This document shows, in pieces, positions 44,699 to 54,097 of a DNA stretch of 64,000 bases. The number at the start of each line of letters is the position of its first letter. Position 1 is the first letter of the stretch. A program made the position numbers and the translations under genes. The notes beneath the pieces are model-generated. The model searched no databases, was not told the origin of the DNA, and worked only from the letters and a program-made list of their open reading frames with translations. The DNA lies in contig CBDVCE010000019.1 of NCBI GenBank assembly GCA_965372405.1, forward strand, positions 1 to 64,000. The letters run 5' to 3'. This stretch comes from Sunxiuqinia sp965372405 (lineage in GTDB: Bacteria > Bacteroidota > Bacteroidia > Bacteroidales > Prolixibacteraceae).

Positions 44699-47600
44699 TT
44701 AAATACCTAAAGAAATCTGGATACCATAACTCTGAGTTGTTGGCAAGACATCACCACCAATATAAGCCTTCGTACCTGAAGCTGATTCAGCATCAAAGTT
44801 TGGCAGTGATTTATAGATATAACCAAGATTTCGCGCAAACAGGTTAATTGCAAGTTTCTGCAACTTTAGCTTTCTTACAATACGCTGAGGCACAGTATAA
44901 CCCAATGAAATTTCACGTAATTTAATATAGTCGTTTTTATACTTATCATTCACTGCATCTAATAACTGGCCACCTGTCCAATACACATAGTTTGTATAGT
45001 AGTAATCACCTGCACTAACAATAACATCATTTTCTTTATAAGTTACGTTATTAGGGTTAGTTGCATCCTCAACAACACCTTCTATCATAATACCGTCATG
45101 ATATACAAGTCCATTAGAAGAAGCTGAAGGTGCTGCCTGATTATGATCCCAGGTTACATTATTTCCAACATCATCAACATAGTATGCAAGTCCGCCATAC
45201 TCCTCAGTTCTTCCTGGAAGTGACTCTATTGAAGTACCTGTTCCTTTCAAAACATAATTCTTCCAAGAGAAAAGTGTTGCGCCAAATGAATAGTCTACCA
45301 GCGCTGATAAACGGAAACCTTTGTAATTAAAATCTGTTGAAACTCCACCCATAACGTTTGGATAAATATTACCAACGTTAATTTGCTTCTGATCATCTAA
45401 ATCGTATCCAATACCTGACCCTAATACAATAGGTCTACCTGCAAATTCACCACTTTCAGCGATTCTAGGTCCTACACCATAAATATTTCCGGAACGTTCA
45501 CCTTCACGAGCCAGAACCTGTAATCCATGACTCATGCTATGAATCTGCTTTTGTGGCAGTCCTGGATAAAGTTCAATAATCTTATTAAACTGGTTTGCTG
45601 CATTAAATACCATATTCCAGCGGAAATCTTTAGTCAAAATTGGAGTACCGGACAATTGAAGCTCATATCCCCAGTTTTTAACATCACCAGCATTAATTTT
45701 GATCGTTCCAGCTCCAGATTCAGGAGTTACATTAACTCCGATTATTTGATCATAAACATGATTGGTATAAAAAGAAGCATCGATATTTAAACGATTTCCT
45801 TTAAAGAAATTCATTTCTGTACCAAACTCCCATTCTCGTTTTCTCTCAGGTTTAATAATTCCACCAAACAGATCCTTAGACACATCTGACATATTTACAT
45901 TTGTACCATTTGCAACAGAAGCCGCTAAACTTTGATACGCAAAATAGGTGCTTGGCGCATCACGACCTACATCAGCAAACGAAGCCCTGAATTTACCAAA
46001 CTGTAAAATTGGAATTGATGATTTTAGTGCATCAGTAAAGTTATAGGTATAAGCTATACCAGGATAGAAATAAGAGTTTTCCCCTGTTAAGATTGTTGAA
46101 GTCCAGTCATTCCTTGCATTCAGTTCTATAGTATGCTTATAATCCCATGTAACTGTTGCTACTCCAATCAAACTGTGCATCTCCTTTTCATTCCAGTTTT
46201 CACCAAAGTATTGACTAATTCGATTATCTGCACCCCATCCTTCACGACTTTGATTGCTTAAATGGAACCAGTCTGGATAAGTAAAGGCAGGCCCCTTATC
46301 TCCGTATGTTGAACCATACAATTTGTCATTCTTTGTGTTCCGGTAAGTTGGTCCACCAAATGCGTATACGTTCAACTTCCTTCCAAACAAATCAAAATCT
46401 TTTTCAAAGTTCAGGAATGCCCTGAATTCTTCAACTCGCTTGGTTTCTTTTTGATTTCTGTAACGTCCACCTTCAATTCCTGGATATACCTCTGTTGGAG
46501 ATTCCTTCGTAAGAACCTGTACTGCTGTATAATCAATACTAGCCTGACCCACGATAAATAACCAATCATTAAAACGGATAGTTGGTCTTACCGATCCAAT
46601 AATGTGAAACTTTTCATCAGTATAACTGTTCTTATCCCTATTCCAAAATGCATCTATAGCAGAAAGAGGATAATACGACTGAATGATACCATCTACATAA
46701 TTTGGATCCAATGTTTCACGGTAATCACCAGTTCTTTTATAACCAAAATTAGGATCATCTGGGTCGGTAATCAAATGATAATCATTTGCAACCAATTCTT
46801 CGTAAGGAATATCTCTGTTGATACCATTAACCATACCAACAGCCCAAGCTCTTTGGCGGTTATGGGTTCTAATGTCATAGATATTTGTAGAAAAATCAAT
46901 AGACACCATTTTTGAAGCATTGATCTTACCAGCAAAACTTACTGTATTTTTCTTTTGCCAGAAATCAGGAGTAATACCCTGGTAATCTGAATTTGTAAAA
47001 GATAAACGGGTGTGCCCCATATCTCCACTTGAACTTACTGATGCATTGACAGTATTATTATGACCATTTTCATAAAAGAACATAAAGTTGTTGGGATAAG
47101 CCTGATATGGACGGGTCACTCCGTCGAAATAAAGTTTTGATCTACCGTCAAATTTGGGTCCAAATGAGTATGGGTCACCGTTTATCACAGGTGTCATAAC
47201 ACCATTAATATCTAACGAATCATGATCATATTCGTTATTACCTGTTCCAAATTCATTTTGAAATTTCATATAAGATTTAGGTCGCTCTATTGTAGTTTGA
47301 TAGGAAACTTCTACTCCTAAACCTTTTTTATTTTTACCACTTTTAGTTGTAATTAATACAACACCATTCGCTCCTTCACTACCGTAAAGCACCGATGCTT
47401 TTGCACCCTTTAATATTTCCATGGATTCAATATCCATTGCGTTAAGGTCATTAATTCCAGCACCAAAGTCACCTTTGTATTCATTGTTGTTTACAATCGA
47501 ACTTTCCTGGTCAAAAATTGGAACTCCATCAACTACAATCAAAGGCCTGGTATTTGCATCATATTCAAGGGCATTGTTTCCACGAATATTAATATCGATA

Positions 47601-48409
47601 CCACCAGTAGGTCCTGAAACTGATTCTCGTATTGTTACACCGGCAGCTTTACCATGAAGTGCTGAGAAAGCATTCGCAGGAGCACCAGACTTAACAAGAT
47701 CCTCTCCTGTTACTTTACTAATGGCGTAACCAATTGTTTTTCTATCGCGACGTACGCCCAAAGCAGTTACAACAACTTCATCAACACCAATTGCATCGGC
47801 TTCCAGTACAATGTTAAATTTTGCTTGAGAAGCAACGACAACTTCTTCAGATCTCATTCCTACGAATGAAAATACCAGAGTTGCATCTCCGGGCACATTA
47901 GCCAAATTAAAATTACCCTCAAAATCAGTTACTGTACCAATCGTTGTCCCTTTAATAATTATTGTAACACCTGGCAAAAATTCTCCTGAAGAATCTGTTA
48001 CAACTCCCTTTACATTCCGGGCTTGTTCACTATCAAATCTTTCTTCTGAAGGAAATAAAATAATCCTTCTATCATCAACAGTATAACCAACATTGTGTCC
48101 ATCAAATATTTCATCCAGAAGTTTTGTAACGGTTTGATCTTCTACATGAACATCTACTTTGCGATAAACATCAACATATTCATTATTGAAGATAAAATAG
48201 AAGTCACTATTGTCTTCTACTTCTTCAAGAATGTCTTTTACCAAGGCGTTATCTTTTTTGATTGTAATTGTCTTGCTCTGAGAATAAATATCAGAAGCAA
48301 ACAAGGTAAAAACCGAAACAAAAAAGAAAAAAGTAGTTAGTTTCATAACAATCAGAATCTTAGATTCGAGAATACAATGAAGTATCCCCTTCTTGTTAAT
48401 TTTTTTCAT
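44699..48409 (-). CDS. SusC/RagA-family outer membrane protein with STN domain (locus C)
   Basis: A 1236-aa TonB-dependent transporter: signal peptide (FASDIYSQS, about residue 44), STN domain (about 48-115, NALVKDILEEVEDNSDFYF, VTKLLDEIFDGHNVGYTV), carboxypeptidase-regulatory-like domain (KGVVTDSSGEFLPGVTI), TonB-linker IGVDEVVVTALG, plug (RPLIVVDGVPIF, GANGVVLITTKSG), barrel ending in QISLGI. It has the CAAATTT-ATGAAAAAA start context. The sigma/FecR pair upstream should control it through the STN domain. Confidence 0.96.
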   Translation of the reverse strand: MKKINKKGILHCILESKILIVMKLTTFFFFVSVFTLFASDIYSQSKTITIKKDNALVKDILEEVEDNSDFYFIFNNEYVDVYRKVDVHVEDQTVTKLLDEIFDGHNVGYTVDDRRIILFPSEERFDSEQARNVKGVVTDSSGEFLPGVTIIIKGTTIGTVTDFEGNFNLANVPGDATLVFSFVGMRSEEVVVASQAKFNIVLEADAIGVDEVVVTALGVRRDRKTIGYAISKVTGEDLVKSGAPANAFSALHGKAAGVTIRESVSGPTGGIDINIRGNNALEYDANTRPLIVVDGVPIFDQESSIVNNNEYKGDFGAGINDLNAMDIESMEILKGAKASVLYGSEGANGVVLITTKSGKNKKGLGVEVSYQTTIERPKSYMKFQNEFGTGNNEYDHDSLDINGVMTPVINGDPYSFGPKFDGRSKLYFDGVTRPYQAYPNNFMFFYENGHNNTVNASVSSSGDMGHTRLSFTNSDYQGITPDFWQKKNTVSFAGKINASKMVSIDFSTNIYDIRTHNRQRAWAVGMVNGINRDIPYEELVANDYHLITDPDDPNFGYKRTGDYRETLDPNYVDGIIQSYYPLSAIDAFWNRDKNSYTDEKFHIIGSVRPTIRFNDWLFIVGQASIDYTAVQVLTKESPTEVYPGIEGGRYRNQKETKRVEEFRAFLNFEKDFDLFGRKLNVYAFGGPTYRNTKNDKLYGSTYGDKGPAFTYPDWFHLSNQSREGWGADNRISQYFGENWNEKEMHSLIGVATVTWDYKHTIELNARNDWTSTILTGENSYFYPGIAYTYNFTDALKSSIPILQFGKFRASFADVGRDAPSTYFAYQSLAASVANGTNVNMSDVSKDLFGGIIKPERKREWEFGTEMNFFKGNRLNIDASFYTNHVYDQIIGVNVTPESGAGTIKINAGDVKNWGYELQLSGTPILTKDFRWNMVFNAANQFNKIIELYPGLPQKQIHSMSHGLQVLAREGERSGNIYGVGPRIAESGEFAGRPIVLGSGIGYDLDDQKQINVGNIYPNVMGGVSTDFNYKGFRLSALVDYSFGATLFSWKNYVLKGTGTSIESLPGRTEEYGGLAYYVDDVGNNVTWDHNQAAPSASSNGLVYHDGIMIEGVVEDATNPNNVTYKENDVIVSAGDYYYTNYVYWTGGQLLDAVNDKYKNDYIKLREISLGYTVPQRIVRKLKLQKLAINLFARNLGYIYKSLPNFDAESASGTKAYIGGDVLPTTQSYGIQISLGI

Positions 48410-48466
48410 AAATTTGAAGTGTTTAAGTTTAATTAAATTTAATGTCTGTTGACGCAGACAAATTTC

Positions 48467-48504
48467 AAAACAGGAGGATGTACCACCATCTTCCTGTTTT
48501 ACGT
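48467..48504 (+). terminator. Hairpin antisense to the locus C susC leader
   Basis: Arms 48467-48480 (AAAACAGGAGGATG) and 48487-48500 (CATCTTCCTGTTTT) pair over 14 bp with one G-U pair, loop TACCAC. The T-run is short and lies in the right arm. It is in the fecR-susC gap, like those at 38328 and 57883. Confidence 0.55.
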
Positions 48505-48542
48505 TTTCACCATAGCATTCAATTTTTAGTTAGTTTATACAT

Positions 48543-49583
48543 TTATTTCAATATTATTTTTCTCTTTGTGTAATTTCCATTACTATTCAGGCTGGCATTA
48601 ATTATTCTATACTCCAATGGAGAAGTAAGGCTAATCGTATTTAGAATCTCTTCCAGTGATTCATTGATAAATGTTCCTGTTAAACGATAGCTATCCAATC
48701 GGTTATTCTTAATTTTAAAATCAACATTGTACCAGTTCCCAAGCTTTTTCACCACATCTTGAATCGGATCATCAATGAAAATTAATTTCCCTTCAACCCA
48801 ACCAATATATTTCTCGATGTCAACAATATGCTCTTTAAAAAGGGTGTTTTCAGAAGCGTCAAAAAAAGCTTTATCATATGCAGACAGAACCATCAGGTTA
48901 TCAGAAGATTTTTTGTTAGCATCAGCAATCGCCACACTCCCTTCAACCAACACCACTTCTATTTCAGATTCTGGTTCATATGCGTTTATATTAAAAGTGG
49001 TTCCCAGCACTTTAACATCCAGGTCATTTACGTTTACAACAAATGGTCTCCGTGAATCTTTAGCTACTTTAAAGTACCCTTCTCCATTTAGTTTTACTTT
49101 TCGTAGATTATTATCTCCAAATTGATTTGAATAACGCAACGAACTACCTGAGTTAAGAAACACTTTAGTCCCATCGGGAAGATCAACTGTTGTGCGTGTT
49201 CCATAAGCGGCACTTATTTCCTGATAAATTTCGGATGTGGATATGGATTCGTTTTGGGAAAAGAAATAACTATATACTCCAGATAAAATTACAGACAACA
49301 CCAACACGGCCGCTATCTGAATAATAATATTTGATGATTGCCATGTTAATTTTTTGATACCCGCTTTTTCATGAACAGAATTAAGTGAACGTTTTGAATC
49401 AATCTGATGAGGGAAAGTAAATTCCCCAGATCTCTTCCATAACACTTTGATATCTTCAAATTCAAGCTTGTTTTCTTTCCTTTTTGACAACCAACTATTA
49501 AACTCAAGCAACTCTTCTGCCGAAATGCTTCCCTGAACATGCTTGCTCATTATATAGTAAATACGGTCTTTCTCAATATTCAT
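48543..49583 (-). CDS. FecR-family anti-sigma factor (locus C)
   Basis: A 346-aa protein from the ATG at 49583; the TTG at 49601 is less likely. The N-terminal cytoplasmic part ends near residue 85, then one transmembrane helix (IIIQIAAVLVLSVILSGVYS), FecR domain (YGTRTTVDLPDGTKVFLNSGSSLRYS, GEGYFKVAKDSRRPFVV) and DUF4974 (KLIFIDDPIQDVVKKLGNWYNV). It is the partner of the sigma factor encoded 143 bp upstream. Confidence 0.94.
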   Translation of the reverse strand: MNIEKDRIYYIMSKHVQGSISAEELLEFNSWLSKRKENKLEFEDIKVLWKRSGEFTFPHQIDSKRSLNSVHEKAGIKKLTWQSSNIIIQIAAVLVLSVILSGVYSYFFSQNESISTSEIYQEISAAYGTRTTVDLPDGTKVFLNSGSSLRYSNQFGDNNLRKVKLNGEGYFKVAKDSRRPFVVNVNDLDVKVLGTTFNINAYEPESEIEVVLVEGSVAIADANKKSSDNLMVLSAYDKAFFDASENTLFKEHIVDIEKYIGWVEGKLIFIDDPIQDVVKKLGNWYNVDFKIKNNRLDSYRLTGTFINESLEEILNTISLTSPLEYRIINASLNSNGNYTKRKIILK

Positions 49584-49726
49584 CTTTGTACGCGATTTCA
49601 ATGATGACTCAAAAATGACTACTGCACCCTACATTATAATTGTATTTTTTTTGAATAAAATAAGCGCCAAGAAACCAGTCAACACAAACGCCTCTTAATG
49701 TGGCAACTACAGAACCTTCAAGATAA

Positions 49727-50353
49727 TTACAAGAATACTTTTTTTGAATATTTCAAGAATAATAAAATTGGAGTGATGTCTTTAATTTCAAATGAAGGTA
49801 AAAACTCCCGAAGTTCAATTCGTAAAAGTTTTAAAGATCGGCCAATTAAAGCCTCCACTCCTTTTATAGAGATATCCATTTTTGAAGCAATCTCTCTATT
49901 GGTCATGTTATCAAAACGACTGTATTCAAAAGCTAATTTACAGCGAGGAGGAAGTGTGGAAAGTGCAATTACAAGACGTTCCTCAAAGTTATTTGCCAAA
50001 ACAATTTGGTCAGTTGAGAAATCAAATGCATTGTTTTTGTCGCTTTGTTCGGTATGATCAAAAACCTGTTGTTCCTTTAAATAATCAAGACACTGATTCC
50101 TAACCATTGTGGTTAAATATGCGCCAGCATTCTTAATTTCACCCAGAACAAAACGCCTTTCCCATATTTTTATAAAAACGTTTTGCACCAAGCTTTGAGC
50201 CATATCCGCTTCATGGATAAAAGAAAATGCGAAACGACAAAGATTCTCATAATGCTTCTCAAAAAGAATATCAAAAGCTTTTACCTTCCCCTTTTTCAAC
50301 TCATCAAATAAAAAACTATCTGAACTTGCTATGTTGATAATCTCACCCTTCAT
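49727..50353 (-). CDS. ECF RNA polymerase sigma factor (locus C)
   Basis: About 208 aa from the ATG at 50353 (MKGEIINIASSDSF); an in-frame TTG at 50428 would add 25 residues. Region 2 is at about 15-80 (GKVKAFDILFEKHYENLCRFAFSFIHEADMAQSLVQ in part), region 4 at about 135-190 (LPPRCKLAFEYSRFDNMTNREIASKMDISIKGVEALI). A good promoter lies upstream at 50484-50515. It should drive locus C after release by FecR. Confidence 0.94.
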   Translation of the reverse strand: MKGEIINIASSDSFLFDELKKGKVKAFDILFEKHYENLCRFAFSFIHEADMAQSLVQNVFIKIWERRFVLGEIKNAGAYLTTMVRNQCLDYLKEQQVFDHTEQSDKNNAFDFSTDQIVLANNFEERLVIALSTLPPRCKLAFEYSRFDNMTNREIASKMDISIKGVEALIGRSLKLLRIELREFLPSFEIKDITPILLFLKYSKKVFL

Positions 50354-50483
50354 TATGTCGTGCACAATAGAATTTACGAAAAGTAAATCTAGCAAATAAA
50401 TGTTAAAAGATTTAACATTTATAGACAAAGAATACTTTGTGATGTTTTACACCATGAGATTTCAACAGATTGTTTTTCCTTTT

Positions 50484-50515
50484 CAAAAGTACAAATCACT
50501 TTTTCAGGAGAACAA
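50484..50515 (-). promoter_or_regulatory. Promoter of the locus C sigma factor
   Basis: Minus-strand TTG at 50515-50513, a 21-bp spacer, then TACTTTTG at 50491-50484, matching the Bacteroidota TTG-N17-23-TAnnTTTG form. It lies just after the C69 dipeptidase stop, so locus C is transcribed separately from locus D. Confidence 0.65.
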
Positions 50516-50533
50516 CAGATTATACTCCCTTCA

Positions 50534-52087
50534 TTATTCAGCCTCTTTGTGTTCAGCAGGAACTTCGTCTTTTATTTTTACAGCTTTTGTTTCGGCAGAT
50601 GGAAATGGTATTCTCAATGAAGTTAGTAATGCAACTGTCTGCTTATAAGATTTATTGGCTTGTTTGTTAGAGTAATCGGTAATGAACCGGACAGCCTGCC
50701 TCTGGCTGTTTTTGTATTTTTTCAACGCCTTTTTTTCAAATTTCGCCTGCGCTTTAAGAAGAGAGGCTTCCATTTTCTTTTTCTTGGCAAAAGCAATAGG
50801 GTATTTCTCAACAAAATCTTTATTCACATTTGCTGAGAGTACTTCAAAGTTCCAATAAGCAAGGTCTTTGCTCATTTGATGAATATCGACTGGTGGATTG
50901 TAGTGATCTTGTATAGAGTTAAAAAAACCTTTTTTTGCATAATTTTCAGGAACTTTGGTGACTCCACAGTACCATGGAATAAATGGTTGCACATCACACC
51001 TTCGGGGAGCTAACCACATAAGCGTACCAATTTCTACAGGCATCCATGGACGGGATTCAACTACAAAGCTATAAATGGTTCCGCCATTGCAAATCATTCC
51101 CTCGTTCAGTTCATAGGGGTTTCCAATGGTACAACTTTCTGTTTTATCCATGCCTTCCATGCCTTGGCTATGCCCAGCCAGAAGCTCCATAAGAATTTGT
51201 TTGCTCACTTTCTTTTTTGGTTTGAAGGAGAATGGAAAGTTGTCATTTCGTTTGTAGTCTTCTTCTAAAGAGCTGTAGGCCGACCAGGCTCTTCCTGTGT
51301 TTCCTTTATTGCTAAGTGCACCTTTTGATGCGTATGCTTTTCGAAAGTTAAATTTCCCATCTTTGTTTGAATCGTACCATCCTCTTTCCTGAGCATATGA
51401 GATAAGATCAGCTGATCCCAGATAGTTAACAGTGTCTTTTAAATCCATTTCAGCAATTGGATAATAGTTAGGGAGTATCATAACTTCATCATCGGGAACA
51501 CGTGCCGCAGCCCATCGTCTACCTTTAACTGCTGAGAAAACCCAAGCCTCTTCCCTGTCAGATATACAATAGGATCTTCCCGAACCTCTATAGCCAAATT
51601 GTACAATAAGTTTACCTGCTATGTGTATTGCTTCCCTTGCGGTTTTAGCACGTTGTGCCATAATGAGGCGCAGGTCGTAAAGAATACCTCCCTGCGTGGT
51701 GTCTAATTTTGTCTCTCTTGAACCACAGAAGTTGGAGCCAATGCAGACACCATATTCATTCATAAAGCCATCAGATACATCCATACCCGGAACTTCCATC
51801 CATAGAAATTTATTGGTGGTAGGTACCTGTGGTATTTTCCCGCCGTATCGAAGTATTTGTTCAGCACCTTTAGGGTAGTTTTTTCTTGGCTCAACATAGT
51901 AATTAACGAGTTGAAATCCATCATCGTCATTATGCCCATAGAGCAGGGTACCATCAACTGATGCATTTTTGCCAACCAGAACTGAGAAACAGTTATATTC
52001 TGCAGGTAAAATTTCCTGACCAAAACTTGTTAGAAAAAAGATGAATAGTAGTATTGTAGATAGGCTTCTTAGTTGGATGTTATTCAT
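50534..52087 (-). CDS. C69-family dipeptidase, secreted
   Basis: A 517-aa exported peptidase of the PepD/C69 Ntn-hydrolase family. A signal peptide (FLTSFGQE, about residue 24) is followed by PAEYNCFSVLVGKNAS with the probable nucleophile Cys33. Further family blocks: GHNDDD, MNEYGVCIGSNFCGSRE, YRGSGRSYCISDREEAWVF and PRRCDVQPFIPWYCG. It removes dipeptides from peptide N-termini. It is 221 bp after the locus D susD, separated by a terminator, and could help digest glycopeptides. The last 40 residues are charged. Confidence 0.88.
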   Translation of the reverse strand: MNNIQLRSLSTILLFIFFLTSFGQEILPAEYNCFSVLVGKNASVDGTLLYGHNDDDGFQLVNYYVEPRKNYPKGAEQILRYGGKIPQVPTTNKFLWMEVPGMDVSDGFMNEYGVCIGSNFCGSRETKLDTTQGGILYDLRLIMAQRAKTAREAIHIAGKLIVQFGYRGSGRSYCISDREEAWVFSAVKGRRWAAARVPDDEVMILPNYYPIAEMDLKDTVNYLGSADLISYAQERGWYDSNKDGKFNFRKAYASKGALSNKGNTGRAWSAYSSLEEDYKRNDNFPFSFKPKKKVSKQILMELLAGHSQGMEGMDKTESCTIGNPYELNEGMICNGGTIYSFVVESRPWMPVEIGTLMWLAPRRCDVQPFIPWYCGVTKVPENYAKKGFFNSIQDHYNPPVDIHQMSKDLAYWNFEVLSANVNKDFVEKYPIAFAKKKKMEASLLKAQAKFEKKALKKYKNSQRQAVRFITDYSNKQANKSYKQTVALLTSLRIPFPSAETKAVKIKDEVPAEHKEAE

Positions 52088-52234
52088 ATTGCATTTACTT
52101 AAAATTCGAATTATAATTTGAGTTGGTTTTAATCCAGACCATAAGACTAAAGCTTTTCAAGCTTAACTCATTTGCTTAAATTTCACTTTAAAATAAACAG
52201 TTAAGACCACTATTCTTAGTTGGTTTAATAAAAT

Positions 52235-52271
52235 GAGCCTGGATACAAGTTTTTAATTTGTAACCAGGCTC
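52235..52271 (-). terminator. Terminator after locus D susD
   Basis: Minus-strand GAGCCTGG (52271-52264) pairs with CCAGGCTC (52242-52235), extended by five more bp after one mismatch, followed by ATTTTATT. It lies 37 bp after the susD stop. Confidence 0.75.
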
Positions 52272-52307
52272 CAAATTTAGGTTAAATATATTTATTAGTT
52301 GTTGAGT

Positions 52308-54077
52308 TTAATTTCCTCCACTACCAATAGCAGGATTATTTTTATCCCACCAAAGACGTTGGCTATTCAAGATCGCTGGTGTTTCATCACGTGGACTTGT
52401 AAAGCCTTGTGATGCATTTGCAGCTTCCCAGTTAGCAAGGTTTAAATCTCCTGGCTCTGGAGTTGGAACCCTTCTTGGGAAAGGAATTTCTGTATTGTCA
52501 GTTGGAAATCTTGCCAATAATGATGATCCGTATTTTGGATAACCTGTACGCATTGACATCTTCCATCCTTCTTCAGGTAATCTATAAAAGTTTATAAACT
52601 GCTGAACATACACTTTCTCTAAGTCATTAACTCCGTCAAAAGCCACAACCGGATCTGCCAAATATGTAGATATTTCCGTATCACTTATTGGCATATAAGG
52701 ATATGTCTTACCAGCAACTCTCATGGTCAGATCACCCTTTACCCCTAACATATTATAAGTTTTCAAGGAAGATTCAACACCTTTATTATACCATTCATCA
52801 GCACTACCAGATGTATATCCTTTCAAAATAAACTCAGACATCATGAAACATACCTCAGCATATGAAAACTGTACATCAACATAATTCCCTGTAGCTGTTG
52901 GAAGACCATTATATTCATGGTTACACTTTTGAATTAATCTTCTGTTCCATTTCGAGATCATCATTGTATTACCACCTACTGCATCAGTATCATCAATGTA
53001 TTTAAAATAATCAGGGACACTAACATTTGGGTCTTGTCTGTGAGTAGGAGCACCGATAAAACGGTATCCATAAATTTCCTCACCATCAGCAGTTGTATAA
53101 AGAAGCTTATTGTCATTTACAATATCTACAGCCGGTGAAATAGTTTCTCCGGCAGTTCCAATTGCATCAATAGATTCCTGAGTATAACCGTTCGGTTCGT
53201 AAAAAATTCGAATTCGTGGGTCAACCGTTTTTTTCATAAACTCAACCATTGGTCTTGGTGCCCACATTAAACCTTTCCATTCGAAACCAGCGCTACTAGA
53301 ACCACGATAATCTTCTCCGATATCAATCGTAAATTGATCATCCTCATTAGCAAATAAACGACCATCAGCTGCTACTGAACTGATAATAGCTTTTGCAGCA
53401 GTTAGATTTTGAGATTCTAAGCGAGTTGCAATTCTTAACTTAACAGCATTCGCCATTTTGATCCATTTTAAGGCATCTCCCTTGTAAATGAAATCAACTC
53501 CACTCATATCGAACTCCTCTGTCAGGTTTGCACTTAAAGCCTGAATTGCAGCATCAAGTTCAGTAACAAGAGTTGTCATAACGCTTTCCTGAGTATCAAA
53601 TACAGGATCTAACTTATCCTCATGGCGTCCAAGCCCTGCTTCAGAATAAGGGATATCACCAACCTGATCAGTAACTTTTAAAGCAAAGAAGGCTTGAATT
53701 ATATCACCGGCAGCAACTAATTTCGATTTTGAGACTTGCTCTTCCTCATCTAAGAGACTTACTAAGCGATCCATTTCATCTAAATGAGCAACAACCTTAT
53801 TATAAAAGGTGCTATATTTACTTCCTGGTAAAATACTGTTTATATCACCGGAATTTGCTTCACCCTGAACCAGATACTGAGCCCATGACATTGTCTGATG
53901 ATCTTTATGATACCATGCTCCTCCCCCTTTGTAGGTTACTAATTCTTTCTCAACAAACGTGAAAAGAAATTCTGCTGGTGGAACCCCAACTTCCGGATCC
54001 GTATTTATCTTTGCGAAGTCGTCTGTACAACTTGCAAACATGCTTATTCCAAGCAATATATATATTAATTTTTTCAT
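52308..54077 (-). CDS. SusD/RagB-family nutrient-binding lipoprotein (locus D)
   Basis: A 589-aa lipoprotein (LLGISMFASCTDD, Cys17) of the SusD-like_2 branch. Seen: NTDPEVGVPPAEFLFTFVE at the start, YKGDALKWIKMANAVKLRIA (about 200-220), QFSYAEVCFMMSEFILKG, then VYVQQFINFYRLPEEGW and the ending LWWDKNNPAIGSGGN. It pairs with the SusC 20 bp upstream. The substrate cannot be read from sequence. Confidence 0.94.
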   Translation of the reverse strand: MKKLIYILLGISMFASCTDDFAKINTDPEVGVPPAEFLFTFVEKELVTYKGGGAWYHKDHQTMSWAQYLVQGEANSGDINSILPGSKYSTFYNKVVAHLDEMDRLVSLLDEEEQVSKSKLVAAGDIIQAFFALKVTDQVGDIPYSEAGLGRHEDKLDPVFDTQESVMTTLVTELDAAIQALSANLTEEFDMSGVDFIYKGDALKWIKMANAVKLRIATRLESQNLTAAKAIISSVAADGRLFANEDDQFTIDIGEDYRGSSSAGFEWKGLMWAPRPMVEFMKKTVDPRIRIFYEPNGYTQESIDAIGTAGETISPAVDIVNDNKLLYTTADGEEIYGYRFIGAPTHRQDPNVSVPDYFKYIDDTDAVGGNTMMISKWNRRLIQKCNHEYNGLPTATGNYVDVQFSYAEVCFMMSEFILKGYTSGSADEWYNKGVESSLKTYNMLGVKGDLTMRVAGKTYPYMPISDTEISTYLADPVVAFDGVNDLEKVYVQQFINFYRLPEEGWKMSMRTGYPKYGSSLLARFPTDNTEIPFPRRVPTPEPGDLNLANWEAANASQGFTSPRDETPAILNSQRLWWDKNNPAIGSGGN

Positions 54078-54097
54078 CGTATACGAATTTTAAAAGG

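Noticed and set aside
46604..46915. 103-codon plus-strand frame inside locus C susC
   Set aside because: Antisense to the barrel region of SusC, Ile-rich shadow with no start context.
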